Origin: an uncultured Woeseiaceae bacterium
Lineage (GTDB): Bacteria > Pseudomonadota > Gammaproteobacteria > Steroidobacterales > Woeseiaceae
Assembly (NCBI GenBank): GCA_945787435.1
Contig: CALZHX010000190.1
Coordinates: 1-7,583, forward strand
Reading direction: 5' to 3'
Length of the DNA: 7,583 bases
A model generated the notes under the pieces. It searched no databases, was not told the DNA's origin, and was given only the letters and a program-made list of their open reading frames with translations. The translations under genes and the position numbers were made by a program. This document shows positions 1 through 6,627 of the stretch, one piece after another (the stretch's first letter is position 1; every line of letters starts with the position of its first letter).

Positions 1-161
1 AAGCGAAAGACTGCTATCGCGAGGATGAAGACACCGTTCGTGAGCGTGAAGAGCAGGTAGCGGCGCTGCGCCAGGACCGGCTGCTGATGCCGACGACAAA
101 GGGTCGCCCGGACAAGCACACACGGCGCAAGTTGATCAGACCATTTCGGCCGAAGTCGTGA
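1..161 (+). CDS. hslR: Heat-shock protein 15 (ribosome-associated, Hsp15), C-terminal part
   Basis: An open frame (first full codon at 3) enters from the left edge and ends at TGA 159-161, giving 52 residues. The tail contains GRPDKHTRRKLIR, which matches the RPDKKERRDLLRF end that I remember from E. coli Hsp15. The preceding acidic/basic helix (YREDEDTVREREEQVAALR) also aligns with the Hsp15 C-terminal helix. In the known family, the N-terminal S4 domain binds 50S subunits that carry a stalled peptidyl-tRNA and helps to recycle them. That domain lies outside this window, so only the basic tail supports the call. The stop overlaps the GTG start of the next gene (GTGA), which suggests translational coupling. 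Confidence 0.82.
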   Translation, partial: AKDCYREDEDTVREREEQVAALRQDRLLMPTTKGRPDKHTRRKLIRPFRPKS

Positions 162-976
162 GCAGAATCGAATCGCATGTGAGGATCGAGTCACCTGAAG
201 ACAACCCGGTCGATTTATTACAGCAGTCGACAAGCCTGTCCAAACAGCGCATCAAGCTGGCGATGACGCAGGGTGCCGTCTGGGTGACCCGAGGGAGCAA
301 TACTCAACGCCTGCGTCGTGCCAGGCGTGCGTTACGTGCGGGTGACGAAGTTCACCTGTACTACGACCCGGAAATTCTCGCGGAAACTCCTGCTGAGCCG
401 ACGCTGATTGCCGACATCGGTGGCTTTTCCGTTTGGAACAAGCCTTTTGGTCTGCGATCACAAGGGTCGAAGTGGGGCGATCACTGCACGGTGGCGCGTT
501 GGGCCGAGCGGCACCTGCAACCCGAGCGCTCTGCCTTTACGGTGCATCGTCTTGACCGGGCAGCCAACGGACTGATCCTGGTGGCGCACTCAAAGAAAAT
601 AGCCGCGGCGCTATCGAAGCTGTTTCGTGAACGCAGAGTAGAGAAACGTTACCGGGCGCTCGTCACAGGCGACTTTTCCAAGCAGCGAAAGCCGCTTCGT
701 GTCGAACAAGCCATCGACGACAAAGAAGCGGTCAGCGAGTTTTCGTTACTGGACGTCAGCGACATCGGTAAGAAATCCGTCGTGGACGTACGTATTGAGA
801 CCGGGCGCAAACACCAGGTTCGCCGCCACCTGGCCGAGCTGGGGCATCCGGTCATCGGTGACCGTTTGTACGGAACCGGAAGAGCGGACGGGGTGGACCT
901 GCAATTAACAGCGTACCTGCTGGCATTTCAGTGCCCGGTAAATGACGAGCCGGTTGAGTATCGGTTGCAGGTCTAG
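158..976 (+). CDS. RluA-family RNA pseudouridine synthase
   Basis: This 272-residue enzyme should convert a uridine in rRNA or tRNA to pseudouridine in the cytoplasm. The catalytic motif is HRLDRAANG, with the catalytic aspartate at residue 133. It is followed by EKRYRALVTGDF and by the C-terminal signature TGRKHQVRRHLAELGHPVIGD, all typical of the RluA group. Residues ~15-72 (LSKQRIKLAMTQGAVWV, then a basic stretch and AGDEVHLYY) resemble a degenerate S4 RNA-binding domain. The motif has AANG where the common form is ATSG, so it belongs to a divergent subgroup and the target uridine cannot be named. GTG at 158 is chosen because it overlaps the hslR stop and the S4-like segment follows directly. 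An in-frame GTG at 179 is possible but less well placed. Confidence 0.92.
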   Translation: MSRIESHVRIESPEDNPVDLLQQSTSLSKQRIKLAMTQGAVWVTRGSNTQRLRRARRALRAGDEVHLYYDPEILAETPAEPTLIADIGGFSVWNKPFGLRSQGSKWGDHCTVARWAERHLQPERSAFTVHRLDRAANGLILVAHSKKIAAALSKLFRERRVEKRYRALVTGDFSKQRKPLRVEQAIDDKEAVSEFSLLDVSDIGKKSVVDVRIETGRKHQVRRHLAELGHPVIGDRLYGTGRADGVDLQLTAYLLAFQCPVNDEPVEYRLQV

Positions 977-1098
977 GTTTTGGTGCGTCAGCCGCACTAT
1001 TTGCGCGCTTATGTCGCATCGCCGTTGCGCCGCGACGCCCCCCTGTGAAACGCTCCGCATGAGATGAAAAAGGCACCGCGCTCGAAAGGGCGCTTCGC

Positions 1099-1121
1099 AA
1101 AACCACCGGTCTACGGTTTTT
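1099..1121 (+). terminator. Weak hairpin with T-run in the gap between the pseudouridine synthase and the membrane protein
   Basis: AAAACC (1099-1104) can pair with GGTTTT (1115-1120) across a 10-base loop and is followed by one more T. An alternative inner stem is ACCG/CGGT. The stem is A/T rich and short, so termination would be weak. The hairpin ends 25 bases before the start codon of the next gene, so it could equally be a leader structure. Nothing else in 977-1145 is convincing: I find no strong promoter, only TTGACT at 1120-1125 without a good -10 partner. Confidence 0.25.
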
Positions 1122-1145
1122 GACTACGATAGCGGGGATACCATC

Positions 1146-2567
1146 ATGAGTTTTATGCTTGGCATTACGCCATGGCCAGTGCTCTCGGCCATACTCTGGA
1201 TCGTTCTGATCACGGCGGCGCTCTACCTGATACGCGGCACGGCGCACAAGACGATTCAGGCCGCAACAGGTAGCTTGCATCGCAGCTTCAAGATCGCCTC
1301 CAAAGCCGTCACACGCTCGGAAAAGAACCTCGCAGCTCGGAACCGCGACGTGCTGCTTGCTGCCGGCCGTGAAGCCAAGGAACGAATTATTGAGCGCGAG
1401 TTCGATCGAATCAATGAGACGGTGCGCAAGGACCTCGCCAACTACTCTGCGCTGCATCGCTCTCTGAGCGAGTCCATCGGTCGCATCGAGAAGGATCACC
1501 AGGAAGCGGTCGATGTGCCGCCGGATCCGCCCGGTTGGGTCAAAGCCGTTGAAGCCGTGGCTGAAATGGACGCCAAGGAAGGTCGCGCGCATATCGGCAG
1601 CATCCTGAGTGACATTCACAAGTCACTGATCAAGGCACACAAGGAAGCGATGACCGCCTATCACACGGCCAGTGCAAAGCGTCACAAGCTTTTGCGCCAT
1701 ATGCGGCCCGATTGGCGGCAGATTCAGCAGACGCTGGCAGCTGTCGGCAAAAACGTCGACAGCCTTTTGAGCCGGTCGGTCACGATCGACCGGCATATGC
1801 AGGAATATGAGGGCATCGTGCACGGCCAGGATCGTGCGATTTCGGTGCTGTCGTCGTCATCGCTTGTTAACTTCTTTGTCTCGGCATTTGTGCTTTGCAT
1901 TGCCATAGGTGGTGCAACGATCAACTTCTCGCTTATTGCACGGCCCATGGCCGAAATGGTTGGGGGCACCAGCCTCATCGGGAACTTTCGCACAGCCGAT
2001 ATTGCCGCGCTGGTGATCATTCTTGTGGAAATCTCGATGGGACTGTTCCTGATGGAGTCGCTGCGCATTACGCGCTTGTTCCCGGTTATTGGCGCGCTAC
2101 CGGATAAAACTCGTGTGCGCATGATCTGGATCACTTTCTCCATTCTGTTTCTGCTGGCCAGCGTTGAGGCGGGTCTCGCGTACATGCGTGAAGTGCTGCT
2201 GCACGATGAGCTCGCGACGAGCGCAATATTGCGAGGGGATATTGGCGCCACAGCAACCGGCGAGTACATGTGGATAACGACGGCCGCACAGATGGGTATG
2301 GGCTTCATCCTGCCGTTTGCGCTTACGTTTGTAGCAATTCCGCTCGAAACCTTCGTTCATTCGCTGCGCACCGTTGTTGGACTTGTCGGGCTGTCCTTCC
2401 TGCGCGTTCTGTCGTTACTGCTGCGGTTGCTGGGCAATGTGTTTCTTTATCTCGGCGTGCTGCTAAAACAACTCTACGACATTCCGCTCTTTGTACCCTT
2501 GTGGCTTGAGGAACGAATGGCGAGACGGGCCGAAGGTGACGCGCTTGTGGGGAGGGTCGGACAATGA
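1146..2567 (+). CDS. Unrecognised multi-pass membrane protein with a large helical soluble domain
   Basis: I do not recognise this 473-residue protein. Its hydrophobic segments are about 10-29, 241-265, 286-306, 326-348 and 384-405, plus a hydrophobic helical region at 410-454 that may cross or lie on the membrane. Between the first two segments is a ~210-residue charged domain. It is mostly predicted helix and coiled-coil-like at ~60-120 (AREAKERIIEREF-type heptads), with a proline-rich break at ~124-130 (VPPDPPGW). Positive charges after segment 1 (RGTAHK) and in the 306-325 loop put the soluble domain and that loop in the cytoplasm. A ~33-residue loop at 350-382 would face the periplasm. 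GGGG at 1134-1137 serves as ribosome binding site for ATG 1146. The stop overlaps the start of the vWA lipoprotein (ATGA), so the two products probably work together. Function is unknown. Confidence 0.85.
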   Translation: MSFMLGITPWPVLSAILWIVLITAALYLIRGTAHKTIQAATGSLHRSFKIASKAVTRSEKNLAARNRDVLLAAGREAKERIIEREFDRINETVRKDLANYSALHRSLSESIGRIEKDHQEAVDVPPDPPGWVKAVEAVAEMDAKEGRAHIGSILSDIHKSLIKAHKEAMTAYHTASAKRHKLLRHMRPDWRQIQQTLAAVGKNVDSLLSRSVTIDRHMQEYEGIVHGQDRAISVLSSSSLVNFFVSAFVLCIAIGGATINFSLIARPMAEMVGGTSLIGNFRTADIAALVIILVEISMGLFLMESLRITRLFPVIGALPDKTRVRMIWITFSILFLLASVEAGLAYMREVLLHDELATSAILRGDIGATATGEYMWITTAAQMGMGFILPFALTFVAIPLETFVHSLRTVVGLVGLSFLRVLSLLLRLLGNVFLYLGVLLKQLYDIPLFVPLWLEERMARRAEGDALVGRVGQ

Positions 2568-3202
2568 GAAATCTTTTCCTGGCAATTCTATGTGTGGTGC
2601 TGGTTTCCTGCAGTAGTGAAACGACACCCAGAAATACGGGCGTGTTCATGCTGGTCGACACATCGGGCACATACACCGAAGAACTGGACAAGGCGGAGCA
2701 GATCATTCGCTACACGCTGTCAAAGCTGGATGCGACGGACACCTTCGCAGTGGCGCGTATCGATACGGGCAGCTTCAGCGAGAAAGATATTGTTGCGAAA
2801 GCTTCGTTTGATGATCGGCCGAGCGCTGTCAACCGGCAGAAGCGGTTGTTTGCCCAACAGGTGAGCGATTTTGTGGCAAGCGCTGATCCATCGCCGTACA
2901 CCGACATTACAGGCGGGCTGTTGCAGGCGGTTGAGTTCCTGAACGAAAAAGGCACAGGCAATAAGACCATCCTGATTTTCTCCGACCTCAAAGAGGATCT
3001 CGAAGACGGCTACATCAGAGATATTGATGTACAGCTCCAGGGCTTCGAGGTCATCGCGCTTAATGTCACCAAGCTCAGGTCGGACAACATCGACCCTCGT
3101 GAATACCTGGGTCGACTGGAAGAATGGCAGGGCAGGGTTGAGAAGACCGGCGGTGAGTGGCGTGTGATCAATGATCTGGATGGACTGGAAGGCTTGTTGT
3201 AG
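2564..3202 (+). CDS. vWA-domain lipoprotein
   Basis: This 212-residue protein starts with a lipoprotein signal peptide: MRN, a hydrophobic core, then the lipobox LVSC with Cys16 as the lipidated residue. Ser at +2 fits sorting to the outer membrane. The mature part is essentially one von Willebrand factor A domain. Its metal-ion-dependent adhesion site is visible: D32-T-S34-G-T36 (form DxSxT, where the usual form is DxSxS), T113 in YTDITGGL and D141 in FSDLKED. Such domains bind protein partners through a divalent metal. The domain sits only ~10 residues from the lipid anchor, so it should be held close to the membrane. ATG 2564 overlaps the stop of the membrane protein gene (ATGA), which points to coupled translation and a shared complex. 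The partner and role are unknown. Confidence 0.88.
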   Translation: MRNLFLAILCVVLVSCSSETTPRNTGVFMLVDTSGTYTEELDKAEQIIRYTLSKLDATDTFAVARIDTGSFSEKDIVAKASFDDRPSAVNRQKRLFAQQVSDFVASADPSPYTDITGGLLQAVEFLNEKGTGNKTILIFSDLKEDLEDGYIRDIDVQLQGFEVIALNVTKLRSDNIDPREYLGRLEEWQGRVEKTGGEWRVINDLDGLEGLL

Positions 3203-3235
3203 CCGATTCGCGCGACAGGGCACTATTTCGACAGG

Positions 3236-3850
3236 TTACTCGATGAGGTCCGGCCGCTTCGGCAGGTGGCGAAGTCCTGCCCAGGCCAGGGCAGCAATGT
3301 GGCTTGCGACCGTTTCGACTGGCGGCGGTTTGCGGCTGTCAGTCCACCACTGCCCCACGAATGCGACCATGCCGACAAGCGCATGCGCGTAAATCGGTGC
3401 CGACTTCGTGTCGTAGCCTGCTTTGTTGAACTCGTCCTCAAATACATGACTGACCCGGTCTGCCAGGTCGTACATCAGCGCCGGCATCTGGCCACTTCGA
3501 TTCGGCGAATCCCGTAGCAAGATCGTAAAACCCTCCGGGCGCTCCTTTACGTAAGTGAGGTAGGCGAGGGCAGCCTGTTCTACCCGGGCACGGGGTGCGC
3601 CCGAGTTAACAGCCACCGCGATGCTGCCCAGGATGTACTCGACTTCACGGTCGACTACAACGGCATACAGACCTTCCTTGCCACCGAAATGGTCATACAG
3701 AATGGGCTTCGAAACCTTCGCGCGTGCGGCGATCTCCTCGACCGAGGTGGCTTCAAAACCGCGTTCTGCAAACACGGTTCGCCCAACCTCGATTAGCTGT
3801 GCGCGCCTGGCTGCGGCCGTCAGACGCCCCGAGTTTCTCTTCTTGCGCAT
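3236..3850 (-). CDS. TetR-family transcriptional repressor
   Basis: This is a 204-residue regulator of normal TetR length. The N-terminal DNA-binding domain is clear: ARRAQLIEVGRTVFAERGFEATSVEEIAARA, then the recognition helix region VSKPILYDHFGGKEGL (helix-turn-helix ~35-55). The C-terminal ~140 residues form the ligand-binding and dimerisation part, which does not reveal its ligand. The gene diverges from an acyl-CoA dehydrogenase gene and shares with it an 83-base intergenic region full of palindromes. By the usual rule for divergent TetR genes it probably represses both genes until an acyl-CoA or related metabolite binds. No strong ribosome binding site precedes the ATG at 3850. It converges with the vWA gene across a 33-base gap with no clear terminator. 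Confidence 0.93.
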   Translation of the reverse strand: MRKKRNSGRLTAAARRAQLIEVGRTVFAERGFEATSVEEIAARAKVSKPILYDHFGGKEGLYAVVVDREVEYILGSIAVAVNSGAPRARVEQAALAYLTYVKERPEGFTILLRDSPNRSGQMPALMYDLADRVSHVFEDEFNKAGYDTKSAPIYAHALVGMVAFVGQWWTDSRKPPPVETVASHIAALAWAGLRHLPKRPDLIE

Positions 3851-3851
3851 C

Positions 3852-3880
3852 TTGACAACTTTACTACGGTAGCGTAACTT
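3852..3880 (+). promoter_or_regulatory. Predicted promoter of the acyl-CoA dehydrogenase gene
   Basis: A perfect sigma-70 -35 hexamer, TTGACA (3852-3857), is followed after 17 bases by TAACTT (3875-3880), a weak -10 that matches 3 of 6 consensus positions. Transcription would start near 3887, leaving a leader of about 47 bases before ATG 3934. The first operator palindrome fills the spacer and the other two cover the start site, so bound repressor would block polymerase. The -35 lies two bases from the start codon of the divergent tetR gene. Confidence 0.55.
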
Positions 3881-3907
3881 ACGATACCGTAGGTTACGCT
3901 ACCGTAA
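3864..3907. promoter_or_regulatory. Triple tandem palindromic operator, probably bound by the adjacent TetR protein
   Basis: Three 14-base palindromes of the form TTACG-N4-CGTAA lie at 3864-3877 (CTACGGTAGCGTAA), 3879-3892 (TTACGATACCGTAG) and 3894-3907 (TTACGCTACCGTAA). Each is separated by one base, giving an exact 15-base period. Units 1 and 3 are inverted copies of each other, so 3865-3878 and 3893-3906 form a perfect 14-base inverted repeat. The junctions (CGTAA-C-TTACG and CGTAG-G-TTACG) also read as palindromes, so the true binding unit could be shifted by half a period. Location between tetR and the dehydrogenase gene, over both predicted promoters, supports an operator role. Binding by this TetR is inferred. 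Confidence 0.82.
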
Positions 3908-3919
3908 CTAATGTATCAA
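3891..3919 (-). promoter_or_regulatory. Predicted promoter of the tetR gene
   Basis: On the minus strand TTGATA (3919-3914; 5 of 6 to the -35 consensus) is followed after 17 bases by TAACCT (3896-3891; 3 of 6 to the -10 consensus). Transcription would start near 3884, giving a leader of about 34 bases to the ATG at 3850. The third operator lies in the spacer and -10, which suggests autorepression. This promoter is the mirror image of the dehydrogenase promoter about 3885.5. The weak -10 keeps confidence modest. Confidence 0.45.
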
Positions 3920-3933
3920 CATCGAGAAAACTA

Positions 3934-5745
3934 ATGACCGAATACACAGCCCCCACGGACGACATCAAATTCCTGATTGATGATGTGCTGGATTATTACG
4001 GCCACTACCAGAAGTACCCCAGCTATGAAGAGGCGACGCCGGACATGGTTGAGATGATCATCACCGAGTGTGCGAAATTCTGCGAGACGGAGTTGGCGCC
4101 ACTCAACCAAAGTGGTGACAAAGAAGGCTGCCACTTGAAGGACGGCAAAGTCACCACGCCGGCAGGATTCAAGGAGGCCTACCAGAATTTTGTGGATGGC
4201 GGCTGGCAGGGCTTGTCACACCCCGTTGAATACGGTGGTCAGGGGCTGCCACCTTCCATTGGCCTGATTCGAACCGAGATGCTCGGCACTGCCAACTGGT
4301 CCTGGTCGATGTACCCGGGTCTCAGCCTCGGTGCGATGGATACACTGATTCGACATGGCAGCGATTCGCAAAAGAACACCTATCTGCCAAAACTGACCGA
4401 AGGCGTCTGGAGCGGCACCATGTGCCTGACGGAAGCGCAGTGTGGTTCTGACCTGGGCCGGATCCGCTGTAAGGCCGAGCCCCAGGAGGACGGCAGCTAC
4501 AGCATTACCGGTAGCAAGATATTTATCTCTGCCGGCGACCATGATTTGACTGAAAACATCATTCACATCGTGCTGGCGAGACTGCCCGGCGCGCCAAAAG
4601 GAACGCGCGGCATTTCTCTTTTCATGGTTCCGAAGATTCTTGTTAACGAAGATTCTTCGTTAGGCGAGCCGAACTCTGTCAGTTGTGGTGCGCTGGAAGA
4701 AAAAATGGGCATCAAAGCCTCGTCGACCGTGCTGCTGAATTTCGACGGTGCCAGGGGCTATTTGATTGGCGAGGAAAACAACGGGCTGGAGTACATGTTT
4801 ACTTACATGAATAACGCCAGGCTCGGTACCGCAATGCAGGGAGTGTGCAGCGCAGAACTTGCCTATCAAATTTCACTGCCTTACGTGAAAGAGCGCCTGT
4901 CGATGCGTTCCTTGTCCGGAAAAAAATTCCCCGACATGGATGCCGATCCGATCATCGTGCACCCTGACGTCAGGAAAATGCTGCTGACGCAAAAAGCTAT
5001 TTCTGAGGGCGGCAGGGCGATGATCTATTACGCCGGGAAAATCGTCGATGACATGGAGCAATGTGGCGACGAACAAGAGAGGGAGGCGCTCAACGATAAG
5101 CTGGGCTTTCTCACGCCGATACTCAAGGGTTTTCTTACCGAGGTCGGTTTTGAGTCCGCTAATCTCGGTATACAGGTTCTCGGAGGCCACGGTTATACAA
5201 AGGAGTGGGGACTCGAGCAGATCGTCAGGGATACACGCGTAGCTACATTGTATGAAGGAACGACAGGTATCCAGGGACTCGATCTTCTTGGACGAAAGAT
5301 GCTGATGGAGCGCGGCAAAACGCTAAAATCTTTCGCCAACGAAATTATGGGCTTCTGCAAAGATCATAGCCTGATTTCATCTGATCCACACAAGCTCAGG
5401 ATGCACAAGTTTATTTGGCCGCTGAGCAAAGCGGTATTCAACTGGCAGCGTTATTCGCTGCAAATTGCATCGAGGGCGCGGAAGGATCGCGACTTGATCG
5501 GTTCGGCGTCCGTCGAATACCTGATGTATTCGGGCTACATCACAATGGCTTATCTCTGGGCGATGATGGCGCAGAAGGCAAACGAAGAAATCGCAAAGAA
5601 ACCGGACAACATAGACTTCTACCGTGCCAAAGTGCGTACAGCTGAGTTCTACTTCGAGCGTATCTTTCCGCGCATCAAGACTCTCTCCAAGACCATGATG
5701 GCGAAGCCGCGATCATTGATGCGCATAACGAGCGAGCAGTTCTAA
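3934..5745 (+). CDS. Acyl-CoA dehydrogenase, DmdC/FadE5-like long form
   Basis: A 603-residue FAD enzyme that should introduce an alpha-beta double bond into an acyl-CoA, passing electrons to electron-transfer flavoprotein. It is longer than the ~380-400-residue classical enzymes. It has the N-terminal helical part, the middle strand domain (MCLTEAQCGSDLG at ~163-175, ITGSKIFISAGDHD), the helical C domain and an extra C-terminal domain after ~470, as in the 3-methylmercaptopropionyl-CoA dehydrogenase (DmdC) and FadE5 group. The catalytic base is probably Glu441 in LYEGTTGIQG. Two motifs depart from the forms I remember in that group: TEAQCGSD for TEPxCGTD at 166-173, and EEKMGI for EHKMGI at 255-260. 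The substrate should therefore not be assumed to be methylmercaptopropionyl-CoA. GAG at 3924-3926 is a modest ribosome binding site. Expression is probably controlled by the divergent TetR. Confidence 0.93.
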   Translation: MTEYTAPTDDIKFLIDDVLDYYGHYQKYPSYEEATPDMVEMIITECAKFCETELAPLNQSGDKEGCHLKDGKVTTPAGFKEAYQNFVDGGWQGLSHPVEYGGQGLPPSIGLIRTEMLGTANWSWSMYPGLSLGAMDTLIRHGSDSQKNTYLPKLTEGVWSGTMCLTEAQCGSDLGRIRCKAEPQEDGSYSITGSKIFISAGDHDLTENIIHIVLARLPGAPKGTRGISLFMVPKILVNEDSSLGEPNSVSCGALEEKMGIKASSTVLLNFDGARGYLIGEENNGLEYMFTYMNNARLGTAMQGVCSAELAYQISLPYVKERLSMRSLSGKKFPDMDADPIIVHPDVRKMLLTQKAISEGGRAMIYYAGKIVDDMEQCGDEQEREALNDKLGFLTPILKGFLTEVGFESANLGIQVLGGHGYTKEWGLEQIVRDTRVATLYEGTTGIQGLDLLGRKMLMERGKTLKSFANEIMGFCKDHSLISSDPHKLRMHKFIWPLSKAVFNWQRYSLQIASRARKDRDLIGSASVEYLMYSGYITMAYLWAMMAQKANEEIAKKPDNIDFYRAKVRTAEFYFERIFPRIKTLSKTMMAKPRSLMRITSEQF

Positions 5746-5765
5746 AGCCGCCCTGGCTAGTTTTT
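5746..5765 (+). terminator. Possible short terminator after the acyl-CoA dehydrogenase gene
   Basis: AGCC (5746-5749) can pair with GGCT (5755-5758) across a 5-base loop. Two bases later comes TTTTT (5761-5765). The stem has only four pairs, so this is a weak intrinsic terminator at best. It overlaps the stop codon of the convergent cytochrome gene, where space is just 11 bases. Confidence 0.28.
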
Positions 5766-6173
5766 CAAGACAGCCGCAATCCGGTCCTTGTAGGCGTCGT
5801 GACAGGCAATGCAACCATCGACCAAGCGATGGAACCCGGACACTGCAGCCTCCCGATCGCCAGCCGTCGCGGCGGCGCTGATTTCCAGCGCCAGGTTGTG
5901 CACGCGAACATCGAATTGCTTGAACACCGGCATTTCAGGTCCGAGTTCCTTCGCAACCAAATGCACCTGTTCGGGCGGAATTTTCGGGTGCTCGGCAATG
6001 GCTTTTGCACCCTTCGCAGTCAGCTCAAGGTCGTGGTTTAGCAGTCCGTCGCTAATCTCGGCGAGGTTGTCACCCAGGTCCTGCATGATCTGCTGCAACG
6101 CAGTCGGTTCGTCCGTCAGGACGGCTGTGGGTAGCGATAGCAGTGCAACGCAGACAAGTACCCTGGTTTGCAT
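5757..6173 (-). CDS. Exported c'-type cytochrome (class II, four-helix)
   Basis: The product is 138 residues from the ATG at 6173. A signal peptide (MQTRV, then a hydrophobic core to ~20) sends it to the periplasm, where heme would be attached. The single heme motif CIACH (121-125) lies near the C terminus (CIACHDAYKDRIAAVL), and the rest is helical with few other features. This is the architecture of cytochrome c' and related class II cytochromes, which bind electrons or small gases such as NO. Which of these applies cannot be told. The frame stays open to an ATG at 6248, but the added 25 residues (MPSAQNSDERH...) would bury the signal peptide. The ATG at 6173 has a perfect GGAGG seven bases upstream, so the shorter form is correct. 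It is the last gene of an operon, two bases after the OsmC stop. Confidence 0.88.
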   Translation of the reverse strand: MQTRVLVCVALLSLPTAVLTDEPTALQQIMQDLGDNLAEISDGLLNHDLELTAKGAKAIAEHPKIPPEQVHLVAKELGPEMPVFKQFDVRVHNLALEISAAATAGDREAAVSGFHRLVDGCIACHDAYKDRIAAVLKN

Positions 6174-6175
6174 AA

Positions 6176-6613
6176 CTAATCCTCCTCCGCGAAAGTCGCA
6201 TTGTCTTCGATGTGAATGCCGTTCGTCAGAGTTTTGTGCACTGGGCAACGCGTGGCGATCTGCGCGATGCGCTTGCGCTGTGCCTCGTCGAAGTGGCCTT
6301 CGATGTGTACGTTACTTGTGACGTGATCGATCATGCCCCTGGCGTCATCGTCACAGTTCTCGCAGTCGTCGGCATGAATGCGTTTGAAGTTATACGAAGT
6401 GCTGACTGACGTCAGATCCAGTCCCTTGTGTCGACAGTACCCCGATATCGTGATGCAGGTGCAAGCGGCGAGAGAGCCCAGCAACAACTCGTAGGGATTG
6501 GGCCCGGTATCAGTTCCGCCGACATCGGCCGGTTCGTCGGCACTCCATTCGTGTCGACCATTGCTGATTTGGACCGCCATGCCGGATGTCAGTAGTGCCG
6601 TTATTCGTGCCAT
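6176..6613 (-). CDS. OsmC-family protein (predicted thiol peroxidase-like)
   Basis: This 145-residue protein matches the OsmC/Ohr fold family in length and motifs. GPNPYELLLGSLAACTCITI holds the first family cysteine (Cys51, with Cys53 close by) and ATRCPVHKTL holds the second (Cys123). OsmC and Ohr reduce organic hydroperoxides with this cysteine pair in the cytoplasm. The YhfA-like branch, to which the RCPVHKTL ending points, has a less certain activity. A further CxxC lies at Cys84-Cys87 (DDCENCDDD), which I recall in related members, so it may be a subfamily trait. AAGGAAA, about seven bases before ATG 6613, is a good ribosome binding site. The gene follows the aminotransferase by 14 bases and precedes the cytochrome by 2, so all three are likely co-transcribed. 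Confidence 0.92.
   Translation of the reverse strand: MARITALLTSGMAVQISNGRHEWSADEPADVGGTDTGPNPYELLLGSLAACTCITISGYCRHKGLDLTSVSTSYNFKRIHADDCENCDDDARGMIDHVTSNVHIEGHFDEAQRKRIAQIATRCPVHKTLTNGIHIEDNATFAEED
6181..6188 (-). promoter_or_regulatory. Shine-Dalgarno of the cytochrome gene inside the OsmC coding end
   Basis: The minus strand reads GGAGGAGG, formed by the last OsmC codons for Glu-Glu-Asp. It is followed by ATTAGTT, which contains the OsmC stop, and then the cytochrome ATG at 6173. The strong match and seven-base spacing decide the cytochrome start and predict that ribosomes finishing OsmC reload on the cytochrome. Confidence 0.8.
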
Positions 6614-6627
6614 ATCGGTTTCCTTCG

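Noticed and set aside
852..1619. A 255-residue open frame on the minus strand spanning the gap before the membrane protein gene
   Set aside because: It is antisense to two well-supported genes, has arginine- and alanine-rich shadow composition, no recognisable motif and no good ribosome binding site.
1724..2308. A 194-residue minus-strand open frame inside the membrane protein gene
   Set aside because: It is an antisense shadow rich in Ser, Arg and Met, with no signal or domain. The plus-strand gene has consistent membrane segments throughout.
2564..3202. Idea that the vWA gene pair is a defence or tellurite-resistance (Ter) module
   Set aside because: There is no kinase, phosphatase, nuclease, TerD-like or ATPase gene nearby, and the vWA protein is a lipoprotein, unlike cytoplasmic TerY-type proteins.
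3864..3907. The 15-base-period repeats as a CRISPR or plasmid iteron array
   Set aside because: There are only three units, each is a palindrome separated by one base, and they lie in a tetR-divergent promoter region with no replication or cas gene. An operator explains them better.
5809..6321. A 170-residue plus-strand open frame across the cytochrome and OsmC genes
   Set aside because: It is a shadow of two genes with clear heme and OsmC motifs. Its serine/cysteine-rich sequence shows no domain.
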